64,000 bases of DNA, from the NCBI RefSeq assembly GCF_000373565.1, contig NZ_KB891808.1, positions 109,317 through 173,316 on the forward strand, read 5' to 3'. How positions within the stretch are numbered: position 1 is the first letter of the stretch; each line of letters starts with the position of its first letter. Source of the stretch: Streptomyces sp. HmicA12 (lineage in GTDB: Bacteria > Actinomycetota > Actinomycetes > Streptomycetales > Streptomycetaceae). The notes under the pieces are model-generated. The model was not told where the DNA came from. It made no database searches and saw only the letters and a list, made by a program, of their open reading frames with translations. The translations under genes were made by a program, and so were the position numbers. Shown in pieces: positions 16,228 through 24,845 of the stretch.

Positions 16228-18093
16228 ATGACCGAGCAGGCCACCGGGGCCCACCATCCGCAGCCGCGGCCCCGTTCCGGAGGACAGCAGTCCGCCCCCG
16301 TCGAGCACGTCACGGGTGCGAAGTCCCTCATTCGCTCGCTTGAGGAGGTCGGGGTCGACACCGTATTCGGCATCCCCGGCGGCACGATCCTTCCCGCGTA
16401 CGACCCGATGATGGACTCGACGCGCGTCCGGCACGTGCTCGTCCGTCACGAGCAGGGTGCGGGGCACGCCGCCACCGGCTACGCGCAGGCCACCGGCAAG
16501 GTCGGGGTGTGCATGGCCACCTCGGGCCCGGGTGCGACGAACCTGGTGACGCCGATCGCGGACGCGATGATGGACTCCGTCCCGCTGGTCGCGATCACCG
16601 GCCAGGTCGTCTCCAAGTCGATCGGCACGGACGCCTTCCAGGAGGCGGACATCGTCGGCATCACGATGCCGATCACCAAGCACAGCTTCCTCGTCACCAA
16701 GGCCGAGGACATCCCGAAGGCGATCGCCGAGGCGTTCCACATCGCCGCGACGGGCCGCCCTGGACCGGTCCTGGTCGACATCCCCAAGGACATCCTGCAG
16801 AAGCAGACCACGTTCACCTGGCCGCCGCAGCAGGACCTGCCCGGCTACCGCCCGGTGACGAAGCCGCACGCCAAGCAGATCCGCGAGGCCGCGAAGCTGA
16901 TCACCAGCGCGAAGCGCCCCGTCCTGTACGTGGGTGGCGGCGTCATGAAGGCCCGTGCCACCGCCGAGCTGAAGGTCCTCGCCGAGCTCACCGGAGCGCC
17001 CGTCACCACCACCCTGATGGCGCTCGGTTCGTTCCCCGACAGCCACCCGCAGCACGTGGGAATGCCGGGCATGCACGGTGCGGTCACCGCCGTCACCGCG
17101 CTGCAGAAGGCCGACCTGATCGTCGCCCTCGGCGCCCGCTTCGACGACCGCGTCACCGGCAACCTGGACAGCTTCGCGCCGTTCGCGAAGATCGTCCACG
17201 CCGACATCGATCCGGCGGAGATCGGCAAGAACCGCGCCGCCGACGTGCCGATCGTGGGCGACGCCCGCGAGGTCATCGCCGACCTGATCCAGGCCGTGCA
17301 GAAGGAGCACAGCGACGGCCACCAGGGCGAGGCCGCCAAGTCGCGGTACGCGGCCTGGTGGAAGGACCTCAACCGCTGGCGCGACACCTACCCGCTCGGC
17401 TACGACCAGCCCGCGGACGGCTCGCTGTCCCCGCAGCAGGTCATCGAGCGGATCGGTCAACTCGCCCCCGAGGGCACGATCTTCGCCGCGGGTGTCGGAC
17501 AGCACCAGATGTGGGCCGCGCACTACATCCAGTACGAGAAGCCGGCCACCTGGCTGAACTCGGGCGGCGCCGGCACCATGGGCTACTCGGTCCCCGCCGC
17601 GATGGGCGCCAAGGCCGGCGCCCCGGACCGGGCCGTCTGGGCGATCGACGGCGACGGCTGCTTCCAGATGACCAATCAGGAACTGACCACCTGCGCCCTG
17701 AACAACATCCCGATCAAGGTCGCCATCATCAACAACGGCGCCCTCGGTATGGTCCGCCAGTGGCAGACGCTGTTCTACAACCAGCGCTACTCCAACACCG
17801 TGCTGCACGCCGGCCCGGACGGCGAGACCCCGCCCAACAAGGGCACCCGCATCCCGGACTTCGTGAAGCTGTCCGAGGCGATGGGCTGCTACGCCATCCG
17901 CTGTGAGCGCCCCGAGGACCTCGACAAGTGCATCGAGGAGGCGAACTCGATCAACGACCGCCCGGTCGTGGTCGACTTCATCGTCCACGAGGACGCCATG
18001 GTGTGGCCGATGGTCGCCGCCGGCACCTCCAACGACGAGATCATGGCCGCCCGGGACGTCCGCCCCGACTTCGGCGACAGCGAAGAAGACTGA
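16228..18093 (+). CDS. ilvB: Acetolactate synthase large subunit
   Basis: 621-residue thiamine-diphosphate enzyme making acetolactate or acetohydroxybutyrate, the first common step of valine/leucine and isoleucine synthesis. Visible features: the catalytic glutamate in RHEQGAGHAATGYA (about residue 75), the central FAD-binding domain, and the C-terminal ThDP motif IDGDGCFQMTNQE ... NNGALGMVRQWQ. Length is normal for actinobacterial enzymes, whose N-terminus is extended (here Pro/Gln-rich). I chose ATG 16228 because GAGAAGAG sits at proper distance; ATG 16222 is too close to it. ilvN follows after 25 bases. Expression is probably governed by the upstream attenuator. Confidence 0.97.
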   Translation: MTEQATGAHHPQPRPRSGGQQSAPVEHVTGAKSLIRSLEEVGVDTVFGIPGGTILPAYDPMMDSTRVRHVLVRHEQGAGHAATGYAQATGKVGVCMATSGPGATNLVTPIADAMMDSVPLVAITGQVVSKSIGTDAFQEADIVGITMPITKHSFLVTKAEDIPKAIAEAFHIAATGRPGPVLVDIPKDILQKQTTFTWPPQQDLPGYRPVTKPHAKQIREAAKLITSAKRPVLYVGGGVMKARATAELKVLAELTGAPVTTTLMALGSFPDSHPQHVGMPGMHGAVTAVTALQKADLIVALGARFDDRVTGNLDSFAPFAKIVHADIDPAEIGKNRAADVPIVGDAREVIADLIQAVQKEHSDGHQGEAAKSRYAAWWKDLNRWRDTYPLGYDQPADGSLSPQQVIERIGQLAPEGTIFAAGVGQHQMWAAHYIQYEKPATWLNSGGAGTMGYSVPAAMGAKAGAPDRAVWAIDGDGCFQMTNQELTTCALNNIPIKVAIINNGALGMVRQWQTLFYNQRYSNTVLHAGPDGETPPNKGTRIPDFVKLSEAMGCYAIRCERPEDLDKCIEEANSINDRPVVVDFIVHEDAMVWPMVAAGTSNDEIMAARDVRPDFGDSEED

Positions 18094-18118
18094 GAGCCGC
18101 AGGAGAAGGAACCTCACC

Positions 18119-18646
18119 ATGTCCACCAAGCACACGCTCTCCGTCCTCGTCGAGAACAAGCCCGGTGTCCTCGCCCGGATCACCGCCCTCTTCTCGCGCC
18201 GCGGCTTCAACATCGACTCGCTCGCCGTCGGCGTCACCGAGCACCCCGACATCTCCCGCATCACCATCGTGGTGAATGTCGAGGACCTGCCGCTCGAACA
18301 GGTCACGAAGCAGCTCAACAAGCTGGTCAACGTCCTGAAGATCGTCGAGCTGGAGCCCGGCGCGGCCGTCCAGCGCGAGCTGGTGCTCGCCAAGGTCCGC
18401 GCCGACAACGAGACGCGCTCGCAGATCGTCGAGATCGTCCAGCTCTTCCGCGCCAAGACCGTGGACGTCTCCCCGGAGGCCGTCACCATCGAGGCCACCG
18501 GCTCCAGCGACAAGCTGGAGGCGATGCTCAAGATGCTGGAGCCCTTCGGCATCAAGGAGCTCGTCCAGTCCGGGACGATCGCCATCGGCCGCGGCTCGCG
18601 CTCCATCACCGACCGGAGCCTGCGCGCACTCGACCGCAGCGCATAA
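18119..18646 (+). CDS. ilvN: Acetolactate synthase small (regulatory) subunit
   Basis: 175 residues. An N-terminal ACT domain (LSVLVENKPGVLARITALFSRRGFNIDSL) binds valine for feedback inhibition; the C-terminal half (about 80-160) is the ALS small-subunit domain that activates the catalytic subunit IlvB. An AGGAGAAGGA ribosome site precedes the ATG. It is co-transcribed with ilvB. Residue identity at the ACT glycine/asparagine positions appears standard, so normal valine sensitivity is expected. Confidence 0.97.
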   Translation: MSTKHTLSVLVENKPGVLARITALFSRRGFNIDSLAVGVTEHPDISRITIVVNVEDLPLEQVTKQLNKLVNVLKIVELEPGAAVQRELVLAKVRADNETRSQIVEIVQLFRAKTVDVSPEAVTIEATGSSDKLEAMLKMLEPFGIKELVQSGTIAIGRGSRSITDRSLRALDRSA

Positions 18647-18751
18647 CGCGTCGTACCACCTCTCGCATAGCGAGACCCGAAAACTTCCTTTCCGCACCCC
18701 GCCGTACGGTGGGACGCAGAACCAGCAATACCGCATACGAGGAGAACCCCA

Positions 18752-19753
18752 GTGGCCGAGCTGTTCTACGACGACGACGCCGACCTGTCCATCATCCAGA
18801 ACCGCAAGGTCGCGGTGATCGGATACGGCTCCCAGGGCCACGCCCACGCGCTGTCCCTGCGTGACTCGGGCGTCGACGTGCGCGTCGGTCTGCACGAGGG
18901 CTCCAAGTCCAAGGCGAAGGCCGAGGAGCAGGGCCTGCGCGTGGTCACCCCGTCGGAGGCCGCCGCCGAGGCCGACGTCATCATGATCCTGGTCCCGGAC
19001 CCGATCCAGGCCCAGGTCTACGAGGAGTCCATCAAGGACAACCTGAAGGCGGGCGACGCCCTGTTCTTCGGTCACGGCCTCAACATCCGCTACGACTTCA
19101 TCAAGCCGGCGGCCGACGTCGACGTCTGCATGGTCGCCCCGAAGGGCCCGGGCCACCTGGTCCGCCGTCAGTACGAGGAGGGTCGCGGCGTTCCCTGCAT
19201 CGCGGCCGTCGAGCAGGACGCCACCGGTAAGGCCTTCGAGCTGGCGCTGTCGTACGCCAAGGGCATCGGCGGCACCCGCGCCGGCGTCATCAAGACGACC
19301 TTCACCGAGGAGACCGAGACCGACCTGTTCGGTGAGCAGGCCGTCCTCTGCGGTGGTACCGCCGCGCTGGTCAAGGCGGGCTTCGAGACGCTGACCGAGG
19401 CCGGCTACCAGCCGGAGATCGCGTACTTCGAGTGCCTCCACGAGCTGAAGCTCATCGTCGACCTCATGTACGAGGGCGGCCTGGAGAAGATGCGCTGGTC
19501 GATCTCCGAGACCGCCGAGTGGGGCGACTACGTCACCGGCCCGCGGATCATCACGGACGCCACCAAGGCCGAGATGAAGAAGGTCCTCGCCGAGATCCAG
19601 GACGGCACCTTCGCCCGCGAGTGGATGGCCGAGTACCACGGCGGCCTGAAGAAGTACAACGAGTACAAGACCGCCGACAGCGAGCACCTGCTCGAGACCA
19701 CCGGCAAGGAGCTCCGCAAGCTCATGAGCTGGGTGGACAACGAGGAGGCGTAA
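18752..19753 (+). CDS. ilvC: Ketol-acid reductoisomerase (class I)
   Basis: 333-residue NADPH-dependent Mg enzyme converting acetolactate to dihydroxyisovalerate and acetohydroxybutyrate to dihydroxymethylvalerate. Rossmann motif VAVIGYGSQGHAHALSLRDSG near residue 20, VAPKGPGHLVRRQYEEG near 130 and the knotted C-terminal domain with ETETDLFGEQAVLCGG and EC-HELKLIVDLMYEGG (metal-binding acidic residues) are present. Class I length. GTG 18752 follows GAGGAG. The 105-bp gap from ilvN contains a small hairpin (ctcgc-ata-gcgag, 18662-18674) that could moderate read-through. Confidence 0.97.
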   Translation: MAELFYDDDADLSIIQNRKVAVIGYGSQGHAHALSLRDSGVDVRVGLHEGSKSKAKAEEQGLRVVTPSEAAAEADVIMILVPDPIQAQVYEESIKDNLKAGDALFFGHGLNIRYDFIKPAADVDVCMVAPKGPGHLVRRQYEEGRGVPCIAAVEQDATGKAFELALSYAKGIGGTRAGVIKTTFTEETETDLFGEQAVLCGGTAALVKAGFETLTEAGYQPEIAYFECLHELKLIVDLMYEGGLEKMRWSISETAEWGDYVTGPRIITDATKAEMKKVLAEIQDGTFAREWMAEYHGGLKKYNEYKTADSEHLLETTGKELRKLMSWVDNEEA

Positions 19754-19764
19754 GCCTTCGGGGG

Positions 19765-19794
19765 ACGGGGCCGCGGCACACGCCGCGGCCCCGT
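19765..19794 (+). terminator. Terminator after ilvC
   Basis: Perfect 13-bp GC-rich stem (acggggccgcggc 19765-19777, gccgcggccccgt 19782-19794) with a 4-nt loop, 12 bases past the ilvC stop; followed by tct. Confidence 0.9.
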
Positions 19795-19970
19795 TCTCCA
19801 TCGGTCGTCCACATGGCCGGCCACGGCTTGTCCACGGCGTCCAGCCACGGACGAGTGATCCTTCCAGGGAGGCGTAAGACAGCCTCCCGAGCGCCACTAC
19901 ACTGCTGAACTACATTCGCGTTGGGCCCACAGCGTCGTGCGTCTTAATCGCGGCTAGCACCCTCCACCGC

Positions 19971-20009
19971 ATGCGGCCGTCGGGACGGCCGTCCGCATTG
20001 GACTTGTGA
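19971..20009 (+). promoter_or_regulatory. Hairpin and short ORF in the serA leader
   Basis: ggccgtc (19975-19981) pairs with gacggcc (19984-19990), flanked by atgcgg/ccgcat, just upstream of the serA ribosome site. The same bases encode a 12-residue ORF MRPSGRPSALDL with two Ser codons, ending at the TGA 20007-20009 that overlaps the serA ribosome site. It has no ribosome site of its own. Could be a serine-responsive leader or only a hairpin; weak evidence. Confidence 0.3.
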
Positions 20010-20017
20010 GGACTCAC

Positions 20018-21619
20018 GTGAGCACTGCTGCCACCGGCAAACCCGTCGTACTCATCGCTGAAGAGCTTTCTCCCGCGACTGTCGACGCGCTGGGCCCGGA
20101 CTTCGAGATCCGCCAGTGCAACGGCGCGGACCGCGCCGAGCTGCTGCCCGCCATCGCCGAGGTCGACGCGATCCTGATCCGCTCGGCCACCAAGGTCGAC
20201 GCCGAGGCCATCGCCGCCGCGAACAAGCTGAAGGTCGTCGCACGAGCCGGCGTCGGCCTGGACAACGTGGACGTGTCCGCCGCCACCAAGGCCGGCGTGA
20301 TGGTCGTCAACGCCCCGACCTCGAACATCGTGACCGCCGCCGAGCTCGCCTGCGGTCTCCTCATCGCCACCGCGCGCAACATCCCGCAGGGCTCGCAGGC
20401 CCTCAAGGGCGGCGAGTGGAAGCGCAGCAAGTACACGGGCGTCGAGCTCGCCGAGAAGACCCTCGGCGTCGTCGGCCTCGGCCGCATCGGTGCCCTGGTC
20501 GCCCAGCGCATGTCCGCCTTCGGCATGAAGGTCGTCGCGTACGACCCGTACGTGCAGCCCGCGCGCGCCGCGCAGATGGGCGTGAAGGTCCTCTCCCTCG
20601 ACGAGCTGCTCGAGGTCTCGGACTTCATCACCGTGCACCTGCCGAAGACCCCCGAGACCCTCGGTCTCATCGGCGACGAGGCGCTGCACAAGGTCAAGCC
20701 GAGCGTGCGCATCGTGAACGCCGCGCGCGGCGGGATCGTCGACGAGGAGGCGCTGTACTCGGCGCTCAAGGAGGGCCGCGTCGCGGGCGCCGGTCTGGAC
20801 GTGTACGCGAAGGAGCCCTGCACGGACTCCCCGCTGTTCCAGTTCGACCAGGTCGTCTGCACCCCGCACCTCGGCGCCTCCACGGACGAGGCGCAGGAGA
20901 AGGCCGGTATCGCCGTCGCCAAGTCGGTGCGCCTCGCCCTCGCCGGTGAGCTCGTGCCGGACGCGGTGAACGTGCAGGGCGGCGTCATCGCCGAGGACGT
21001 CAAGCCGGGCCTGCCGCTCGCCGAGCGCCTCGGCCGGATCTTCACCGCGCTCGCCGGTGAGGTCGCGGCCCGCCTCGACGTCGAGGTGTACGGCGAGATC
21101 ACCCAGCACGACGTGAAGGTGCTCGAACTCTCCGCGCTCAAGGGCGTGTTCGAGGACGTCGTCGCCGAGACCGTGAGTTACGTGAACGCGCCGCTGTTCG
21201 CGCAGGAGCGCGGCGTGGAGGTGCGCCTGACGACCTCGTCCGAGTCGCCCGACCACCGCAACGTCGTCACCGTGCGCGGCACCCTCGGCAACGGTCAGGA
21301 GGTCTCGGTCTCCGGCACGCTCGCCGGCCCGAAGCACCTGCAGAAGATCGTCGCCGTCGGTGAGTACGACGTGGACCTCGCCCTCGCCGACCACATGGTG
21401 GTGCTGCGGTACGAGGACCGTCCCGGCGTCGTCGGCACCGTCGGCCGGGTCCTCGGTGAGGCGGGTATCAACATCGGCGGCATGCAGGTCGCCCGTGCCG
21501 ACGTCGGCGGCGAGGCGCTCGCCGTGCTGACCGTCGACGACACCGTCCCGCAGAGCGTGCTGAACGAGCTGGCCGCCGAGATCGGCGCCGCCTCGGCCCG
21601 CTCGGTCAACCTCGTCTGA
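20018..21619 (+). CDS. serA: D-3-phosphoglycerate dehydrogenase
   Basis: 533-residue long-type enzyme that starts serine synthesis by oxidising 3-phosphoglycerate. Domain order: substrate/NAD domains (about 1-310) with GVVGLGRIGALVAQRM, VNAARGGIVDEEAL and DQVVCTPHLGASTDEAQ (catalytic Arg, Glu and His regions), then the intervening ASB domain (about 315-455) and a C-terminal ACT domain (DHMVVLRYEDRPGVVGTVGRVLGEAGINI) for serine feedback. GTG 20018 follows GAGGAC; GTG 20006 is an in-frame alternative adding four residues. A short tandem repeat overlaps the stop codon. Confidence 0.96.
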   Translation: MSTAATGKPVVLIAEELSPATVDALGPDFEIRQCNGADRAELLPAIAEVDAILIRSATKVDAEAIAAANKLKVVARAGVGLDNVDVSAATKAGVMVVNAPTSNIVTAAELACGLLIATARNIPQGSQALKGGEWKRSKYTGVELAEKTLGVVGLGRIGALVAQRMSAFGMKVVAYDPYVQPARAAQMGVKVLSLDELLEVSDFITVHLPKTPETLGLIGDEALHKVKPSVRIVNAARGGIVDEEALYSALKEGRVAGAGLDVYAKEPCTDSPLFQFDQVVCTPHLGASTDEAQEKAGIAVAKSVRLALAGELVPDAVNVQGGVIAEDVKPGLPLAERLGRIFTALAGEVAARLDVEVYGEITQHDVKVLELSALKGVFEDVVAETVSYVNAPLFAQERGVEVRLTTSSESPDHRNVVTVRGTLGNGQEVSVSGTLAGPKHLQKIVAVGEYDVDLALADHMVVLRYEDRPGVVGTVGRVLGEAGINIGGMQVARADVGGEALAVLTVDDTVPQSVLNELAAEIGAASARSVNLV

Positions 21620-21675
21620 GACACGTACGTCTGAGACACGTACATCTGAGACACGTACATCTGCGACAAGCACAG
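21616..21675 (+). repeat. 15-bp tandem repeat containing the serA stop codon
   Basis: Three near-identical units ctgagacacgtacRt (21616-21630, 21631-21645, 21646-21660) and a decayed fourth (21661-21675). The first unit carries the serA TGA, so each added unit adds another in-frame TGA and leaves the protein unchanged. Looks like slippage-generated variable repeats. Confidence 0.85.
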
Positions 21676-21677
21676 TT

Positions 21678-21711
21678 GAGGGCCGGGTCACCCACGGGTG
21701 ACCCGGCCCTC
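21678..21711. terminator. Bidirectional terminator between serA and the LAL gene
   Basis: Perfect 16-bp stem: gagggccgggtcaccc (21678-21693) with gggtgacccggccctc (21696-21711) and a minimal 2-nt loop. It lies between two convergent genes and can serve both. Confidence 0.92.
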
Positions 21712-21733
21712 GGCCGTTGCGCGCGTACGGGCG

Positions 21734-24724
21734 TCAGGTGGACGGCGCGGTGGACTCCGGCTCGATCAGGCCCTCGCGGTAGGCGATGCCGACGGCCTCG
21801 GTGCGGCTCGTGGCGCCCAGCTTGGCGAGGATGTTCGAGACGTGGACGCTCGCCGTCTTGCCGCTGATGAACAGCTCCTCGCCGATCTGGCGGTTGGTGC
21901 GGCCGCGGCCGAGCAGCCGCAGCACGTCGCTCTCCCGGGCGGTCAGCGCGGCGATGCGGTCCCCGGTGGCCTGCGTGTCCCCGAGGCGGCCCCGGCGGAT
22001 CAGGGCGTCCAGGGCCTCGCGCAGCGGCTCGGCGCCGAGCCGCACCGCGGTCTCCCGGGCCGCGCGGACCTGCTCGGCGGCCTCCTCGCGGCGGTCGGCG
22101 GTCAGCAGGGCCTCGGCCAACCTCCGTCGGCAGCGGGCCAGTTCGTACGGCTCGCCGTAGTCGCAGGCGGTCACCGCCCGCTCCCAGGCGGCGACGTCCG
22201 GGCCGGTGGCGGCGCGCACCCCCTCGGCCTCGGCGCGCGCCAGCCAGGCCAGGCCCTCGGGCCCCTGCTCGGTGCCGTCCTCGCCCCGAGCGGCCGTGTC
22301 CCGGGCCAGCTCCACCAGCTCGGCGGCGGTCTTCGCCCAGCGTCCGGCGCCTGCCGCGTCGCCGGACAGGCGAGCCTCCTCCGCGGCGTCCGCGACCGCC
22401 GACAGGGCCAGCGCGGCGAGCCGCACCACGGCGTCGGGCCGGCCCTCGGAGCCCGAGGTCTCCGTGAGCGCCTCGGTCGAGGTGTGCAGCTGCCGTACGC
22501 AGTCCTCGGCATCCGCGCGCAGCGCCGCCGCGTCGGTCAGCACGATGCTCGCGACGAGCAGCGCCATCCAGTCGGCGTCGTCGACGAGCAGCGCGCGGGC
22601 CCCGGCGGCGGCCGCGTCCAGCTCGCCGCGGGCCAGGGCGACGTACAGCGCCGGCGCGGTGGCGAACGCGGACGCGGCCGTGAGCAGTGCGCTGTCGGCG
22701 GCGGCCGCCCGCGCGCACTCGTCCCAGCGGCCCAGCGTGTAGAGCAGCAGGGACTGCAGATAGCGCAGCTCCAGGGCGTACGGAGACGAGAGCAGGCCGG
22801 CGTGGCGGGCGCGGTCGAGGCCGTCGCCGATCCAGGTCAGCGCCGCGTCCAGGGCCCCGGACTCGTAGTGGCCGATGGCCAGGTTGTAGAGCGCCCGCAT
22901 CTCCACCGGGAGGTTCCCCGCGGTGCGGGCCAGGTCGCGGGCCTGCAGCAGCCGCTCCCGGCCCTGCGGGGTGCGCCGGTTGTGCGCGTCCAGGCCGACG
23001 AGGGAGATCGTCAGGTCGGCCCGGGCGTCGGCCAGTTCGAGCTGTTCGGCGATGTCCAGCGCCTGCCGGGCGACGCGCTCGGCGTCCTCGTCACGGCCCA
23101 CGTACCGCGCCGCCATGACGTGGGTCGCGGCCGCCCACACCCAGGTGGGCGAGGGCGGCTCGGCCGGGATCAGCGCGAGCGCCTCGCTGCTGTACCGGAA
23201 CGCGGCCTGGAGGTTGTCGATCCGCATCAGGTTGCCCGCGAGGGTGTAGCGCACCCGCGCGGCGAGTTCCGAGTCGGCGTCCGAGCCGGCCTGTGCGAGC
23301 GCGGAGCGGGTGAGCTGGACGGCGCGGTGCGGATCGCCGGCGTGGGCGGCGGCGGCCGAGGCGCGCAGGCCGAGGGTGACCGTGTCGCCATGCTCGGGGT
23401 GGGCGGACGGGTCCGTCACGGCCCACAGTTCGAGCGCGGTCTCCAGGTGGCGCAGCTCCTCGGCGGGCGCGCCGACGCGCCGGGCGTGGTCGGCGGCTTC
23501 CAGGGAAGCCGTCAGGGCGTCGGCCAGGTCGTGGCTCTCGCGCGAGTGGTGGACGCGCTCCGCCGCGCTCTCCGCCGAGTGGCCCTCGCGGCGCAGGAGT
23601 TCGGCGAAAAGGCCGTGCAGCCGGACCCGCTCGCCGGGCAGCAGATCCGCGTAGACGGCTTCGCGGGTGAGGGCGTGGCGGAACGAGTACGTCGCGTCGT
23701 CCCCCGGCAGCAGCAGCTGGTGCCCGACCGCCTCGCGCAGCGCCGACTCCAGCTCCTCGTAGGGCAGTTGGACGGCATCGCGCAGCAGGTCGTGGCCGAC
23801 CCGGCGTCCCGCGACGGCCGCCGTGCGCAGCACCTGCTGTGCGGTCTCGGAGAGTTGCTCGATCCGGATGAGCAGTACGTCGACCAGGCTGCCCAGCCCG
23901 CCCAGATCGCCGGGCATGCCGGGGCCGTGGTCACCGGGCAGCGCGGCGAGCAACTCCTCGGCGTAGAAGGCGTTTCCCTCGGCCCGGTCGACGATGTGGC
24001 GGACCGTGCTGTCGGGGACGGGACCGCTGCCCAGCGCGCGCACGAGCCGGGCCACGTCCGCGTCGGCCATGGGGCGCAGCTCCAGGCGGTCCACGGTGGA
24101 CAGCCGGATCAGCTCGGCGAGCAGGGGTCGCAACGGGTGGCGGCGGTGCAGGTCGTCCGTGCGGTACGAGGCGAAGAGGGCGAGGCGCCGGGGCGGGTCG
24201 CCGGGGCCGGGCCGCTGCAGGACGCCCCGGCTGAGCAGGAAGCGGAGCAGGTCGCGTGACGACTGGTCCGCCCAGTGCAGGTCTTCGACGACCAGAAGGA
24301 GCGGGGCCAGGCCGGCCAGGTCCGCGAGGAGTCCCGCGACGCCCTCGAAGAGCTGCAGGCGGCTGCCGGGGTCGGGCGCGGAGCCGGTCCCCGGGGCCGA
24401 GCCGAGCAGGCGGTTCACCGCGGGGTGCGCGGCGAAGGCAGGGGCGAGCCGCTCGTCGGCGGCCGCCGCGCCGAGGATCTCCGTGAACGGGAGGTACGGC
24501 AGACCCACGTCGCCGAGGTCCACGCAGTGGCCGGTCAGGACGATGGTGCCGGTGCCCGCGGCGTGGGCCGCGGCCTCCGTGAGCATGCGGGTCTTGCCGA
24601 CGCCCGCGTCCCCGGCCAGCAGGACGGCGCGCGGTTCGCCGGCCCTGGCGCGCTCCAGCACGCCGGTGAGCCGGGCGAGTTCGTCCTCCCGGCCGATGAA
24701 CGGCGTACCGAATGTCTGTGCCAC
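21734..24724 (-). CDS. LuxR family ATP-binding regulator (LAL)
   Basis: 996 residues with the same plan as the LAL at 6011-9073: FIGREDELARL, Walker A LAGDAGVGKT, Walker B LLLVVEDLHWAD, a long helical-repeat middle and a C-terminal LuxR HTH (LTARESDVLRLLGRGRTNRQIG ... KTASVHVSNILAKLG). The HTH recognition helix is almost identical to that of the other LAL. GTG 24724 is preceded by AGGAT. The MFS gene (24846-26420) lies upstream on the same strand, separated by a hairpin. Target genes and ligand are unknown; it may be an orphan regulator of catabolism or secondary metabolism. Confidence 0.9.
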   Translation of the reverse strand: MAQTFGTPFIGREDELARLTGVLERARAGEPRAVLLAGDAGVGKTRMLTEAAAHAAGTGTIVLTGHCVDLGDVGLPYLPFTEILGAAAADERLAPAFAAHPAVNRLLGSAPGTGSAPDPGSRLQLFEGVAGLLADLAGLAPLLLVVEDLHWADQSSRDLLRFLLSRGVLQRPGPGDPPRRLALFASYRTDDLHRRHPLRPLLAELIRLSTVDRLELRPMADADVARLVRALGSGPVPDSTVRHIVDRAEGNAFYAEELLAALPGDHGPGMPGDLGGLGSLVDVLLIRIEQLSETAQQVLRTAAVAGRRVGHDLLRDAVQLPYEELESALREAVGHQLLLPGDDATYSFRHALTREAVYADLLPGERVRLHGLFAELLRREGHSAESAAERVHHSRESHDLADALTASLEAADHARRVGAPAEELRHLETALELWAVTDPSAHPEHGDTVTLGLRASAAAAHAGDPHRAVQLTRSALAQAGSDADSELAARVRYTLAGNLMRIDNLQAAFRYSSEALALIPAEPPSPTWVWAAATHVMAARYVGRDEDAERVARQALDIAEQLELADARADLTISLVGLDAHNRRTPQGRERLLQARDLARTAGNLPVEMRALYNLAIGHYESGALDAALTWIGDGLDRARHAGLLSSPYALELRYLQSLLLYTLGRWDECARAAAADSALLTAASAFATAPALYVALARGELDAAAAGARALLVDDADWMALLVASIVLTDAAALRADAEDCVRQLHTSTEALTETSGSEGRPDAVVRLAALALSAVADAAEEARLSGDAAGAGRWAKTAAELVELARDTAARGEDGTEQGPEGLAWLARAEAEGVRAATGPDVAAWERAVTACDYGEPYELARCRRRLAEALLTADRREEAAEQVRAARETAVRLGAEPLREALDALIRRGRLGDTQATGDRIAALTARESDVLRLLGRGRTNRQIGEELFISGKTASVHVSNILAKLGATSRTEAVGIAYREGLIEPESTAPST

Positions 24725-24792
24725 GTGCCCATCCTGGCACGCTCCGCCGGCATCGCTCTCGGCCAGCCGTCCCCGGTGGGCGGGAGCGCGAC

Positions 24793-24831
24793 GGCGCCGG
24801 GCCGGCCGGAGGGTCCGGCCCGCCCGGCGCC
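24793..24831 (-). terminator. Stem-loop after the MFS exporter gene
   Basis: ggcgccggg (24793-24801) pairs with cccggcgcc (24823-24831), with further ccgg pairing inside. It lies just past the stop of the gene transcribed leftward from 26420. Confidence 0.6.
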
Positions 24832-24845
24832 CGGCCGGTGGGATG

